From the NCBI GenBank assembly GCA_023383795.1, contig JAHDYJ010000017.1, positions 2,716-58,213 on the forward strand: a stretch of 55,498 bases of DNA. The letters run 5' to 3'. The notes under the pieces are model-generated. The model saw only the letters and a program-made list of their open reading frames with translations. It was not told where the DNA came from and searched no databases. The DNA is from Burkholderiales bacterium (GTDB taxonomy: Bacteria > Pseudomonadota > Gammaproteobacteria > Burkholderiales > SG8-39). This document shows, in pieces, positions 24,640-33,581 of the stretch (position 1 is its first letter; the number at the start of each line of letters is the position of its first letter). Position numbers and translations under genes: made by a program.

Positions 24640-25536
24640 ATGTGGTCGAAGCGAGCGGCGATCCTCTTGGTCGCCTGCCTGCTGCCCGCGAGCTCGCTCG
24701 GAGCTCAGCCGTCGGCCGAGGAAATCATGCAGGCGCTGCGGACGGCAACCATTCGATCGTGGGAAGTGCGGATCAAACCCGCATTCGGCAAGACCTTGGA
24801 GCGGGAGTATCCGGGTCTGGTGGACGCCGTGCGCCTCGAGGTCGTTCCCTACTCGGATTTCAACGCGTTCGCCGACGTTGGGCGGCGACGGATCGCGGTG
24901 CCGATCGGATTCGTGAGCGGTGTGCATACCATCGCGCACGCCGCCACGCTGACCTACTATCTGCCCGGGAAACGCCCTGATCTGGAGGCTTACGTCGCCT
25001 ACGCGGCGCGCACGTACCTGGAGGCGACCCAGAAGGCCGGCGAGCCCGTCGTGCCGCAGACCTTCCGCGAGTTTGCAGGAATCTCGAGCGCGCAGAACGA
25101 GCAAATCTTTCAGGACCCGAAGGCAAGCTATCTCCTCGAGTCGATGATGGTCGACTCCCTGGCTCTGATCTTCGGCCACGAGCTCGGTCATATCGCGCTG
25201 CGGCATAAGCCCAGTGGATCAATTCCGGCCGCAGAGAGTCGCCGCCAGGAGACTGCTGCGGACGCTTTCGCAGCTCGATTGGCGCTCCGGGCGGGATTCT
25301 CTGCCGCCGCGGGAGTCACCACGACGTACGTTTTCTTCGCGCTGATCGACGCGGGCGGCCGGAAGAGCACTCACCCGGAGCCGCCCTGCAGGATCGTGCG
25401 CATTCTGCAGCGGAGCGACCTCGAGACGATCATGAATGACAAGGCGGGACGGGCCGGAATCGAGCGCGCCGGAAAGACCGTTCCCCAGATCCGCGAGGAG
25501 CTTCGCAAGCTGGGGCAGGGGTGTGCTCCACACTGA
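24640..25536 (+). CDS. Exported zinc metalloprotease-like protein (HExxH)
   Basis: 298 residues. A signal peptide (MWSKRAAILLVACLLPASSLGAQ) is followed by a soluble domain in which LIFGHELGHIALRHK provides HExxH and a downstream QETAADAFAARLAL supplies the expected third ligand region (E-xx-AD), as in M48-like peptidases. ATG 24640 is chosen for its GGGGGA upstream and because it starts at the signal peptide. The gene follows the amidohydrolase by 90 bases on the same strand and is probably co-expressed. The substrate is unknown. Confidence 0.82.
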   Translation: MWSKRAAILLVACLLPASSLGAQPSAEEIMQALRTATIRSWEVRIKPAFGKTLEREYPGLVDAVRLEVVPYSDFNAFADVGRRRIAVPIGFVSGVHTIAHAATLTYYLPGKRPDLEAYVAYAARTYLEATQKAGEPVVPQTFREFAGISSAQNEQIFQDPKASYLLESMMVDSLALIFGHELGHIALRHKPSGSIPAAESRRQETAADAFAARLALRAGFSAAAGVTTTYVFFALIDAGGRKSTHPEPPCRIVRILQRSDLETIMNDKAGRAGIERAGKTVPQIREELRKLGQGCAPH

Positions 25537-25561
25537 CTGCTGCGGGGGGACGCGGCGATGT

Positions 25562-25903
25562 CTAATTTTCCTTGAGCCGCACATCCGGCTGAGTCCTCGA
25601 CCAGGCGAGCAGCTTCCCGAAGTCGCCGTCGAAGGCGCGCCGCTTGAGCGCCTCGTAGACGACCGAGCACTGCCTGACTGCCGCGGTGTCCAGCCGGCCG
25701 CGGAGCGCCGCGCTGTTGCACGACAGATAGACGCGCTTCAGTTCGTCGATCCGCAGATCTTCCGGCGCGGCGGCGCGCGACTCGGCGTGCGCCGCGGGCG
25801 CGGTCGAGACGACCAGCGCCGCCGAAGCCAGCCCGACGGCAAGGGCGAGTACGCGGCGTGTCGATTCCGCGCGCGTGGCTGCGGGTACCGGTGCCGTGCT
25901 CAT
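25562..25903 (-). CDS. Small secreted hypothetical protein
   Basis: 113 residues with an export signal (VLALAVGLASAALVVSTAPAAHA, about 20-42) and a helical mature part containing two cysteines (LSCNSAAL, RQCSVVYEAL). No family is recognised. ATG 25903 has GGGAGGA about seven bases upstream. It is convergent with the metalloprotease gene, with only 25 bases between the stop codons. Confidence 0.7.
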   Translation of the reverse strand: MSTAPVPAATRAESTRRVLALAVGLASAALVVSTAPAAHAESRAAAPEDLRIDELKRVYLSCNSAALRGRLDTAAVRQCSVVYEALKRRAFDGDFGKLLAWSRTQPDVRLKEN

Positions 25904-26056
25904 GAAGGTCCTCCCTCGGAGGCGGTCCGGCAACGCGCCGGGTTCGGGAGGAATTCTCGCAGCGGAGGGTCCGCGCGCGCATGAGGCGGCGGTCCCGGCG
26001 GGCGCCGGTCGGCCCGCAATGCCGCGCGAAACCGTGGGACGGCGGTCCCGGACCCG

Positions 26057-27124
26057 TCAGCGGTCGCGGCGCGCGCCGTAGCCGGCGTCGCGCGCGACGA
26101 CGATGGCTTGCGCCCGCGACTCGACGCCCAGCTTGGCGAAGATGCTCGACACGTGGTTGCGCACCGTCTTCTCGCTGATCGCGAGATGCGCGGCGATCTG
26201 ATGGTTGTCGAGCCCGCGTGCGATGAGGTCTACGAGCTCTCGCTCGCGCTCGGTGAGGTCCGCGAACGCGCCCTCCTCGGCGGCCGATCGCGGCAGGAAG
26301 GCGTGCAGCGCCTCGACGAGGAGCGCCCACGCCGGCTCCTGCGGAAGCATGAAGTGGTTCGGGCTGTCGAGCTGAAGGAAACGCGCACCCGGGATGATCT
26401 GCGCGAGCAGCCGGCCTTCATCGAGCGGCACCGCGGCGTCGCGGTCGGCGTGGGCGACCAGCGTCGGGCAGGTCAGGCGGGCCGCCGAGGCCTGCACGTC
26501 GAGATCGAACATGACGCGCGTGAGCTGCACGGCGCCGGCGGCGGAGGTCGCAACGCGCTGCAGCTCGCACCAGGAGCGCAGGTGCTCGAGGGAGCCCTCG
26601 GGCTGGAACTGCGTCGCGAAGGCGCGCATGAACGCGTGATCCTCCTGCGCCCAGCCGAGCTCCATCATCTCGAGCATCACTCTTGCCTTCTCGGGCTCGA
26701 GCGGCGTCGTGCGCCTGTTTCGCCCTCTCGCATAGGTTCCGTACAGGACGAGACCGCCCACGCGCCCGGGCTCGCGCGCGGCGAACTCGATCGCGATCGG
26801 CCCGCCCTGGCAGATGCCGACGAGCGAGAACCGGTCCAGCCCGGCGGCGTCGACGACGGCGCCGAAATCGCGCACCCAGGTCTCGAACGAGAGGTCGCTG
26901 ACGTCGCGGTCCGAAAGCCCGCAGCCGCGCGGGTCGTAGCGGATCAGGCGGTAGCGCGCCGAGAGCGCCTCGAGCCACGGCCGCCAGGCGACGCTGCGCC
27001 ACTGGTAGTCGAGATGCGTCAGCCAGTTCGGAAGCATCACGACCGGCGGGCCGTTCCCGGTCGCGGCGTAGGCGATCTGCGCGCCGTCGAAACTCCTGCA
27101 GAAGCGAACGTACTGTTTTTCCAT
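26057..27124 (-). CDS. Alpha/beta-hydrolase fused to a LuxR-type DNA-binding domain (copy 1)
   Basis: 355 residues. Residues about 15-270 form an alpha/beta hydrolase (oxyanion/HG-equivalent region PPVVMLPNWLTHL, nucleophile elbow GICQGG, Asp in HADRD, His in SPNHF). Residues about 290-350 are a LuxR helix-turn-helix (LTERERELVDLIARGLDNHQIA then ISEKTVRNHVSSIFAKLGV). The nucleophile is Cys, not Ser as in copy 2. The architecture suggests a regulator that binds or hydrolyses a small ligand. It shares long motifs with the protein at 32372-33481. Confidence 0.88.
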   Translation of the reverse strand: MEKQYVRFCRSFDGAQIAYAATGNGPPVVMLPNWLTHLDYQWRSVAWRPWLEALSARYRLIRYDPRGCGLSDRDVSDLSFETWVRDFGAVVDAAGLDRFSLVGICQGGPIAIEFAAREPGRVGGLVLYGTYARGRNRRTTPLEPEKARVMLEMMELGWAQEDHAFMRAFATQFQPEGSLEHLRSWCELQRVATSAAGAVQLTRVMFDLDVQASAARLTCPTLVAHADRDAAVPLDEGRLLAQIIPGARFLQLDSPNHFMLPQEPAWALLVEALHAFLPRSAAEEGAFADLTERERELVDLIARGLDNHQIAAHLAISEKTVRNHVSSIFAKLGVESRAQAIVVARDAGYGARRDR

Positions 27125-27219
27125 GGTTCTCCGGGGTGCTGCCGATTCTCCCGCGCCGGCGCTCAGGCGGTGAGACAACGCCGGCGGACGCGGATTCCGC
27201 TCGTTGCCGGCCGGTGCGG

Positions 27220-27939
27220 CTATCGTCGCCCGTCGTACCAGATCGAGCAGGCCTCGCGGCGGCGAAGGCTTCGCCCGCCCGTGGCCACGAACCTGAGCAG
27301 GAACGCGAAATGCTCGAGCGGGCGGTAGAGGCGCACCTTGCGGTCGCTGGTGTGCAACGGGTGGCGATGGAGGATGACGAAGCGCATGCGCCGCCGGCGC
27401 ACCAGCCGCTTCATGCGGCGGGAGAATTCGATCTCCTCGGCGGCGTAGAGCGTCTCGTCGAAGCCGCCCGACTCGCGGAACGCCGCCGCCTCGCAGAAGA
27501 TGAACGAGCCGGCGGCCCAGCCGGCCGCGCGGCTGAGCGCGTTCCACAGCGCGACCCAGGCGCGGACGTCGAGCCGCGGGTTGGCGAACGCGACGGTGCT
27601 GCCGCCCGCGAGGCAGCGGCCCGAGCCGATCGCGGCGGTCATCTCGTCGAACAGGGCGCGGGTCGGGCAGGAGTCCGCATCGACGAAGACCAACCAGTCG
27701 CCCGAGGCGCGCCCCGCGCCGGCGTTGCGGGCGCGCGCGATCTGGTTGACGGGCTCGAACACGACCTCGGCGCCGGCCGCGCGCGCGATCTCGGCGGTGC
27801 GGTCGGTGGAGTTGTTGTCGCAGACGATGATCTCCGCGGTCCGGCCATCCAGCGCCTCGCGGATGCAGCCGAGCGTCCCGGCGATCAGCCGCTCCTCGTT
27901 GTACGCCGGCACGATGATCGAGAGCTTCACATCGCGCAT
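27220..27939 (-). CDS. Family 2 glycosyltransferase
   Basis: 239 residues. The GT-A fold is plain: LSIIVPAYNEERLI, the nucleotide region EIIVCDNNSTDRTAEIA, the DxD-like metal site VFVDADSC, and GGFDETLYAAEEIEF as the acceptor/base region. The C-terminus has no clear membrane helix. It probably transfers a sugar from a nucleotide donor to an envelope or secondary product; no other glycan genes are near. It lies 95 bases upstream of copy 1 of the hydrolase-LuxR gene on the same strand. Confidence 0.88.
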   Translation of the reverse strand: MRDVKLSIIVPAYNEERLIAGTLGCIREALDGRTAEIIVCDNNSTDRTAEIARAAGAEVVFEPVNQIARARNAGAGRASGDWLVFVDADSCPTRALFDEMTAAIGSGRCLAGGSTVAFANPRLDVRAWVALWNALSRAAGWAAGSFIFCEAAAFRESGGFDETLYAAEEIEFSRRMKRLVRRRRMRFVILHRHPLHTSDRKVRLYRPLEHFAFLLRFVATGGRSLRRREACSIWYDGRR

Positions 27940-27967
27940 GACTGCGGACGAGCGCTGCGGAGAATCG

Positions 27968-28042
27968 TCATTCCCGCGAACGCGGGGTTCCAGGGAGAGC
28001 GGAGTCCATCGTGTGCCGGATCCCCGCTTTCGCGGGGATCGC
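27968..28042. repeat. Paired inverted intergenic repeat (CCCGC-TTTCG-CGGG type)
   Basis: Two hairpin units in opposite orientation: ATTCCCGCGAACGCGGGGTT (27970-27989) and GGATCCCCGCTTTCGCGGGG (28018-28037), about 28 bases apart. The same core recurs singly at 48606-48640. This is a widespread proteobacterial extragenic palindrome, REP-like. Confidence 0.75.
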
Positions 28043-28057
28043 GATGCGGCGGCTTTC

Positions 28058-28795
28058 CTACTCCGGCGGCGCGACGTTCACGCCGCTCACCCCATGGCGC
28101 TCGACGAGCCGCGCGACGAGCCCGGAGCGCTTCACGTCCTCGACGAACTCGCGGAGGTACGCCGCGGCGGCCGCGCGACCCTTGGGCACGCCGATCGACT
28201 GCTGGACGGCGGTGAACTGGCCGTCGAGGACGCGCGCGCCGGGGAGCTTCCGTGCGTGGGTCAGCAGACCGGGCTTGAGGCCTGCCACCGCGTCCAGCTT
28301 CTCCTCGGCGAACAGGGCGTACGAGGCGGGGATGCCCTCGGCGCGCACCAGCTTCGCGTGCTGCAGCGTGCGGGTGAGGTAGAGATCGTACGCGCTACGC
28401 GCCGACACGGCGACGCGCACCCCGTCGCGATCCACCTCGGCGATCGTCCGGATCGGCGAGCCCGCCGGCACGAGATAGGTCACCGGAAGCTCGAGATAGG
28501 CGGAGCTGAACGCGATCACGTTCGCGCGCTCGGCCTCGCGCGCGAGAAAGCCGACGTCGACCGCTGCGCTGCCGACCGCGTCGGCGAGCTTGCCGGCGCC
28601 GTCGAAGCTCACGTACTCGATCGGCACGCCGAGCCGGCCGGCGAGCTCGAGCGCGAGGTCGGGCGCGATGCCTTGCGGCGCGCCGTGCGGCGAGCCCGGC
28701 TTCACCAGCAGGAAGTTGCTGTGGTTGATCCCGGCGCGCACGCGCCCGGCGGGGCAGAGCTCGGCGCGCAGCGCCGGGGTGACGGGAAGGCTCAT
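28058..28795 (-). CDS. Family 3 solute-binding-type protein lacking a signal peptide
   Basis: 245 residues with the bilobed SBP_bac_3 pattern: VRAGINHSNFLL, GIAPDLALELAGRLGVPIEY, AVDVGFLAREAERA, FSSAYLELPVTYLVP, GVRVAVSARSAYDLYLTR and a C-terminal FVEDVKRSGLVARL. Amino acid binding proteins of this type normally start with an export signal; this one starts directly at the fold with no hydrophobic leader, and no upstream extension supplies one. It may be cytoplasmic (dehydratase- or sensor-like use of the fold) or rely on an unusual route. No ABC partners are adjacent. Confidence 0.78.
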   Translation of the reverse strand: MSLPVTPALRAELCPAGRVRAGINHSNFLLVKPGSPHGAPQGIAPDLALELAGRLGVPIEYVSFDGAGKLADAVGSAAVDVGFLAREAERANVIAFSSAYLELPVTYLVPAGSPIRTIAEVDRDGVRVAVSARSAYDLYLTRTLQHAKLVRAEGIPASYALFAEEKLDAVAGLKPGLLTHARKLPGARVLDGQFTAVQQSIGVPKGRAAAAAYLREFVEDVKRSGLVARLVERHGVSGVNVAPPE

Positions 28796-28892
28796 CCCGG
28801 AAGTCTAAGCGGATTCGCAGCCGACGCGCACGAGCGCACGCGCCCCCGCATCGCCGCGGGGTGCGCGGCGCTCCGGTGCCGCCCGCCTCGCG

Positions 28893-29696
28893 CTACTTCG
28901 CCTCGGCGAGCTCCTTCAGCGTGAAGGTGTAGCTCGCGTCGCCGAGCGGCTTGTGGCAGGCGAGGCACTCGGCCTGGTTGACCCCGGGACGCAGCTTCCC
29001 GTCCGTGGTGAAGACCGCATAGTTCCAGTCGCCGTTGCGCAGCATCTCGGGGATGTCGCTCCCCCAGCCGGCCTCGCGCGCCATCGCCGTGTAGAAGAGG
29101 AGCTTCTCGGCGACGAAGAAGCCGTCCGCGCCGGTCATCGGCTTCTTGGCCGCGTCGAGCTTCGCGGCGTAGACCTCGGCGAACAGGACCGAACCGTCGG
29201 GCAGGGGCTTGCCCGCCTTCGCGGCCTGGAGGGCCACCGGGTTGGCGTAGTAGTAGCGCACCTGCCGGGTCGCGGGGAAGTTGATCGTGTGGTACCTGGT
29301 GAACGTCTCCTTGTAGCCTTCGGGGAAGGCGACGCGGGTCTTCACGAGATTCGCGAGCGGCGCGGACTTCGCATCGGGTGCCGCGCCGGGCTGCGCGGCG
29401 TAGTAGGCCGCGACGTTCGCGATGTCCGCGGCGCTCAGCTGCGCGGCGATCGCGTTCATCATCGGGTTCTTGCGCGAGCCGTCCTTGAGCGCCTTGAGCT
29501 GGGCCTCGAGGTAGGCGGCCCGCTGCGCGGCGAGGTTGGGGATCGTGTCGCGCACGCTGACCCCGTTGACGCCGTGGCAGGCCGCGCACACGGTGGCGGC
29601 CTTCGCCCTGCCGGCTTCGACGTCGGCGGCATGAGATGCGGTGGGAGATGCGGCCGCGAAGGCCAGGAGGAGCGCCGCGCCAAGCGTCTGTTTCAT
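28893..29696 (-). CDS. c-type cytochrome with cytochrome P460-like domain
   Basis: 267 residues: a signal peptide (about 1-23), a cytochrome c553-like domain with CAACH and a distal Met region ([11 protein letters not shown]), then a P460-type domain (about 120-260: [58 protein letters not shown]) ending with a second heme motif, CLACHKP. P460 domains bind heme and in some families act on hydroxylamine or NO, but cross-link residues cannot be judged here. Periplasmic redox role likely. ATG 29696 has GAGGAGAGGA upstream. Confidence 0.85.
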   Translation of the reverse strand: MKQTLGAALLLAFAAASPTASHAADVEAGRAKAATVCAACHGVNGVSVRDTIPNLAAQRAAYLEAQLKALKDGSRKNPMMNAIAAQLSAADIANVAAYYAAQPGAAPDAKSAPLANLVKTRVAFPEGYKETFTRYHTINFPATRQVRYYYANPVALQAAKAGKPLPDGSVLFAEVYAAKLDAAKKPMTGADGFFVAEKLLFYTAMAREAGWGSDIPEMLRNGDWNYAVFTTDGKLRPGVNQAECLACHKPLGDASYTFTLKELAEAK

Positions 29697-29919
29697 CGTC
29701 CTCTCCTCGTGCAGGTGATCGGCTCGATGAATGCGCAAACACTCTGCGTGGCCCCTCGATTCCAGCTCGTCGCCGGGGGCCTCGGGCGGGCAAGGCGATC
29801 GTGGGCGGGCGCCCATGGGCCGCGGTGCCTCGCACCGCGGCCAGGACCCCGGCGCGGCCTGCGAATCGACGTGCCGGGCGGCTGCAACCGGGCCGGCGGT
29901 CGCCCGGGGGGTTCGTGAG

Positions 29920-30813
29920 CTACGATGCCTTCGCCGGCGTCGCGGCCGGCGTCGCGACCCACCTGGCCTTCGCGCCGCCCTGCGTGGTCGTCGTCCCCTC
30001 CATGCTCGCGCCGGCGACGCGGCCGCTGAACCGGCGCTTCACGCCGCTGCCGTCGACGAACGCGAAGGCAATCTCGGCGCCGCGCAGCCGGGTCTCGATC
30101 AGCGGATACGACTTGCCCTCCCGCGTCGCGGTGCCGGAGATCTTCTGGAAGGTCTGCGCGAGCGCGATCCGCCACTTATGGTCGCCATTGCCCGCCGGGA
30201 CGGAGACGGCCCAGCTGCCTTGCACCTTCGCCGGGACGATCCAGAGATACGCGTTGCGCCCCTCCACGGTCGCGGTCTGATCGGGCGCCCAGTCCTCCAT
30301 GTTGAACGCGTGCGAGACGACGCGCGTTCCGGGTCGCATGTCGAGGATCCGCGGACGCAACTTCACGTTGAGCGCGGGCAGGAGGTACATCGTGAGCACG
30401 GTCGCCTTGCTGAAGTCCGTCTCGAAGATGTCCGCCTGGATGAACTTCGCCTTGTCGGACACGCCCGCCTTCGCGGCAGCCTTGACCGACAGCGCCACCA
30501 TGTCCGGGTTGTACTCGATGCCGAGCGCATTCACGCCGTACTTCTGCGCCGCCATGATCACGGTGCGGCCGTCGCCCGATCCGAGGTCGACGACGTAGTC
30601 CTTCGACGTGACGCGCGCCATCTCGAGCATGCGCTCGACGAGCGCCTCGGGCGTCGGCACCCACACCACGTCCTTGCCCGGCTGGCCGACGTGCGGCTCG
30701 TACGCCTGCTTCTCTGCCGTCTTCGCCGCCGCCTGCGCGAGCGCCGGGACCTGTGCAACCGTCAACGACAGCGCCGTGACGAGCACGGCTGCCGATTTCC
30801 ACACGCTACTCAT
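29920..30813 (-). CDS. Second methyltransferase-fold protein with signal peptide
   Basis: 297 residues. A signal peptide (about 1-26, [20 protein letters not shown]) precedes a methyltransferase fold with motif [18 protein letters not shown], post-[15 protein letters not shown] and [20 protein letters not shown], which resembles DOT1-like methyltransferase organisation. A C-terminal part (about 190-290) is beta-rich and unlike the 8.3-kb enzyme. The two are separate lineages that share predicted export. The ATG has AAAGGAGG about eight bases upstream. Confidence 0.82.
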   Translation of the reverse strand: MSSVWKSAAVLVTALSLTVAQVPALAQAAAKTAEKQAYEPHVGQPGKDVVWVPTPEALVERMLEMARVTSKDYVVDLGSGDGRTVIMAAQKYGVNALGIEYNPDMVALSVKAAAKAGVSDKAKFIQADIFETDFSKATVLTMYLLPALNVKLRPRILDMRPGTRVVSHAFNMEDWAPDQTATVEGRNAYLWIVPAKVQGSWAVSVPAGNGDHKWRIALAQTFQKISGTATREGKSYPLIETRLRGAEIAFAFVDGSGVKRRFSGRVAGASMEGTTTTQGGAKARWVATPAATPAKAS

Positions 30814-30971
30814 GGGATGACCTCCTTTGCTGCGGCGATTCTAAACCGCCGGACCCGCTCGGGCCCGATACGCCCGTCCCGACGCTCCTTGCGGCGTTCC
30901 CCGGCGCTTTGATTTCCAGGCGCCCGCGGCGTAGCATGGAATTGCGGTCCCAACGAGAAGGGAGTCCCGCC

Positions 30972-31133
30972 ATGTGCTACGAGTTCGAGCGCGAGTATTG
31001 GCTCCTGCGTGCCGAGGCGATCCGCAAGGAGATGCAAAGGCACGAAGAGCGCCTGAAGCAGAACCGTCCCGCCCCGGCCACGCCGGACGTACCGGAGCAG
31101 GACGTCGACGAGCCGAGCCCGATCCCGGCCTGA
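30972..31133 (+). CDS. Small coiled-coil hypothetical protein (MCYEF type)
   Basis: 53 residues: MCYEFEREYWLLRAEAIRKE starts a charged helix that continues through MQRHEERLKQ, followed by an acidic proline-rich tail. Short proteins beginning MCYEF with this layout recur in betaproteobacteria; function unknown. GGGAG lies about eight bases before the ATG. It is divergent from the methyltransferase gene. Confidence 0.7.
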   Translation: MCYEFEREYWLLRAEAIRKEMQRHEERLKQNRPAPATPDVPEQDVDEPSPIPA

Positions 31134-31290
31134 CTGCGGGCGGTTTGCGCCGGCAGCGCAGCCGACGGCTCGGCGCCGGCGCTGCAAAGCGAAGTGCGCA
31201 GATGCGGTGGGCTCGCCCCCGCGCCGCGGGATTCCCGTGACGCATGCCCAACTTGCGACGTCTGCCGCGCCGGTCCGCGCCCGGGTCTCG

Positions 31291-32226
31291 CTACATGAGC
31301 GGCGCGAGCGCCGCGCCGATGCGCGCGCCCTGCGGATCGGTGATCAGGCCGGCGAGGACCTCGTGGAACCGCGCCTCCCTCACTCCGGACACGATGTACT
31401 GCCAGCGGTACGCGGCCAGCACTCCGGAGCGGAGCTTCGCGACCGCCTCGCCCGTGAGCGGTCGTCCGCACACGCGGACGAAGTAGTCGACGTCCGCGGC
31501 GGCCTGGGTCTGCAGGAGGGCGTCGAACGCGGCGACGAGCTCGATGAAGTCGGTCACCGCCTGCTCGCGCGCCCCGGGCGCGAGCCGCCGGTCCTCGCGC
31601 ACCCACTCGAGCTCGTCCAGGACCGCGTGCTGCGACTCCTCCTTCCAGTGAAAGAGGAACACGTCCTTCCAGAGCTCCGAGAGCTCCGGATCGCGCTGCA
31701 TGCTCTGCAGGTAGTGGTGCTGGGTGAAGAGCTCGATGTGGCACGTGAACGCGAGCACCGCCCACGTCTGCCTGCCGAGCACCGCTCTTGCGACCGCGTC
31801 CGGATCCGGCATGAACGTGTAGCCCGCCGGCATGCCCTCGGCCATCATCTGCTCCAGCCTGCGGAAGAGCGCCTGGTGCTTGAGCTCTTCGTCGCCGAAC
31901 CGCACGAGCGCCTCGAGCGCGGTCTGGTCGCCGAGAGAGTGTTCGCGGCTCAGCTCGAGCACCTTCGCCACGATGAACCGCTCGACCAGCCCGAAGACGT
32001 TGGCGTAGGTGCGGCCCTGGATCTGGCTCATCAGGCTCCGCTCGGCGGCGGTCGGAAGGTCCATCCGATCCACCAAGGAAAGGCCGTCCGGCAGGAACTT
32101 CTGCGTGAAATCGAGCGTGCGCCCGCGGAACACGTCGCGCTCGATGTCCCAATAGATGCGCTTGGAGATCTCGACGCACCGGGCGTACCGGGCGGTCTCC
32201 TCGGCGCGCTGCATCGTCGCTTGCAT
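31291..32226 (-). CDS. Ferritin-like diiron protein (N-oxygenase-like)
   Basis: 311 residues, almost entirely helical. Two ExxH iron motifs are visible, FGDEELKHQALF and HWKEESQHAVLDE, with extra acidic/histidine candidates in GLVERFIVAK and CHIELFTQHHYL. This spacing fits diiron oxygenases of the ferritin-like superfamily, including AurF-type N-oxygenases. No substrate can be assigned. AGGAG precedes ATG 32226. It lies directly downstream of the second hydrolase-LuxR gene on the same strand, a likely regulatory target. Confidence 0.78.
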   Translation of the reverse strand: MQATMQRAEETARYARCVEISKRIYWDIERDVFRGRTLDFTQKFLPDGLSLVDRMDLPTAAERSLMSQIQGRTYANVFGLVERFIVAKVLELSREHSLGDQTALEALVRFGDEELKHQALFRRLEQMMAEGMPAGYTFMPDPDAVARAVLGRQTWAVLAFTCHIELFTQHHYLQSMQRDPELSELWKDVFLFHWKEESQHAVLDELEWVREDRRLAPGAREQAVTDFIELVAAFDALLQTQAAADVDYFVRVCGRPLTGEAVAKLRSGVLAAYRWQYIVSGVREARFHEVLAGLITDPQGARIGAALAPLM

Positions 32227-32371
32227 GGCCTCGCTCCTGCGGTGGCGGCAGCGCAGATCCGCATGCCTGCCGTGCATTCTCGCGGGCGCGCCGGCGCCGC
32301 GCATGAGGCCTCGGTCTCGTTCCGGACCCGGGACGGGGCCGGGACCGGGCGCCGCGGATGGGACCCGGGTC

Positions 32372-33481
32372 CTAGACCCCGGAGGCGGGCCCGCCGCGGG
32401 CGGCGCCGAACCCGGCATCGCGCGCGCGCACGATCGCCTGGGCGCGCGTCTGGACGTCGAGCTTGTCGAAGATGCTGGTGATGTGGTTCTTCACCGTCTT
32501 CTCGGAGACGTACAGCCGCGCGGCGATCTGCTGGTTGTCGAGGCCGTGCGCGATGAGCTCGAGGATCTCCCGCTCGCGCTGCGTCAGCGCGCCCAGGGCG
32601 CCCGGCAGCGGGCCCGGTGGGGCCGCCTGCGACGCCGCCGGCAGAAAGGCCCGCGTCTCCTCGACGAACCGCGTCCACGCCGGCTCGTCCGCGAGCAGGA
32701 TGTGATTGCAGCTCTGGAGCGGCGCGAAGCGCGCTCCCGGAATCAGCGCGGCGAGCTCCCGTCCCTGATCGAAGGGTACGCGCACGTCGCGGTCCGCGTG
32801 CATGACCAGGGTCGGGCAGGCGACGCTGCGGCAAAGATCGCGCACGTCGACGACGGCGAATCCGCGCAGCAGCCGCGCCGCGACCTCCGGGGTCGCCGAG
32901 ATGCGCTGCAGATCGTTGAACCAGCGGTACTGCTCCGGCGAGCCTTCCGGCATGAACTGCGACGAGAAGAGCTGCCGGAACGCTGCGTCCTCCTTACCCC
33001 AGCCGAGCTCGACGAGCCGGATCATCATCTCGGCCTCGTCGCGCTCGGCCTGGGTCGTCGCGCGCACCAGGCTTCCGCGTGCGTACGCGCCGTAGAGCAC
33101 GAGGTGGCTCACGCGCTCGGGATGGCGCACGGCATAGCTGACCGCGATGGCGCCGCCCTGCGAGACGCCGAGCAGCGCGAAGCGCTCCAGCCCGGCTGCG
33201 TCGACCACCGCCTCCAGGTCCGCGACCCACGCTTCGAGCGAGAGGTCCGCGGCATCGCGGTCGGAGAGGCCGCAGCCGCGCTCGTCGTAGCGGACGAGCG
33301 TGCGACGGCGGGAGAGCTCGTCGAGCCAGTGGCGCCACACCGGGCTCTCCCAGTCGAACTCGAGGTGGGTGAGCCAGTTGGCCACCTTCACGAGCGGCGG
33401 GCCGGTGCCGACCGTGGCAAACGCGACCCGCACGCCGTCGCGGCTCGCGCAGAACCGGATGGCCTGATGCTCGCGCGGCAT
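32372..33481 (-). CDS. Alpha/beta-hydrolase fused to a LuxR-type DNA-binding domain (copy 2)
   Basis: 369 residues. The hydrolase domain keeps a Ser nucleophile (LLGVSQGGAIAV), Asp (MHADRD) and His (SCNHIL). The LuxR domain has LTQREREILELIAHGLDNQQ then VSEKTVKNHITSIFDKL. It shares PP-V---NWLTHL, RYD-RGCGLSDRD and VVDAAGL blocks with copy 1, so the pair arose by duplication. It probably controls its downstream neighbour, the diiron protein gene, 145 bases away. Confidence 0.88.
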   Translation of the reverse strand: MPREHQAIRFCASRDGVRVAFATVGTGPPLVKVANWLTHLEFDWESPVWRHWLDELSRRRTLVRYDERGCGLSDRDAADLSLEAWVADLEAVVDAAGLERFALLGVSQGGAIAVSYAVRHPERVSHLVLYGAYARGSLVRATTQAERDEAEMMIRLVELGWGKEDAAFRQLFSSQFMPEGSPEQYRWFNDLQRISATPEVAARLLRGFAVVDVRDLCRSVACPTLVMHADRDVRVPFDQGRELAALIPGARFAPLQSCNHILLADEPAWTRFVEETRAFLPAASQAAPPGPLPGALGALTQREREILELIAHGLDNQQIAARLYVSEKTVKNHITSIFDKLDVQTRAQAIVRARDAGFGAARGGPASGV

Positions 33482-33581
33482 GATCCGTTGCGCCCCTGGC
33501 CGGCGGGTGCCGGCGGGCGCATTCTACCGCCGCCGCGGGGGCCGGTCCTCGCGAGCGCCCGCGGCGGCCGGCGCTTGCACG

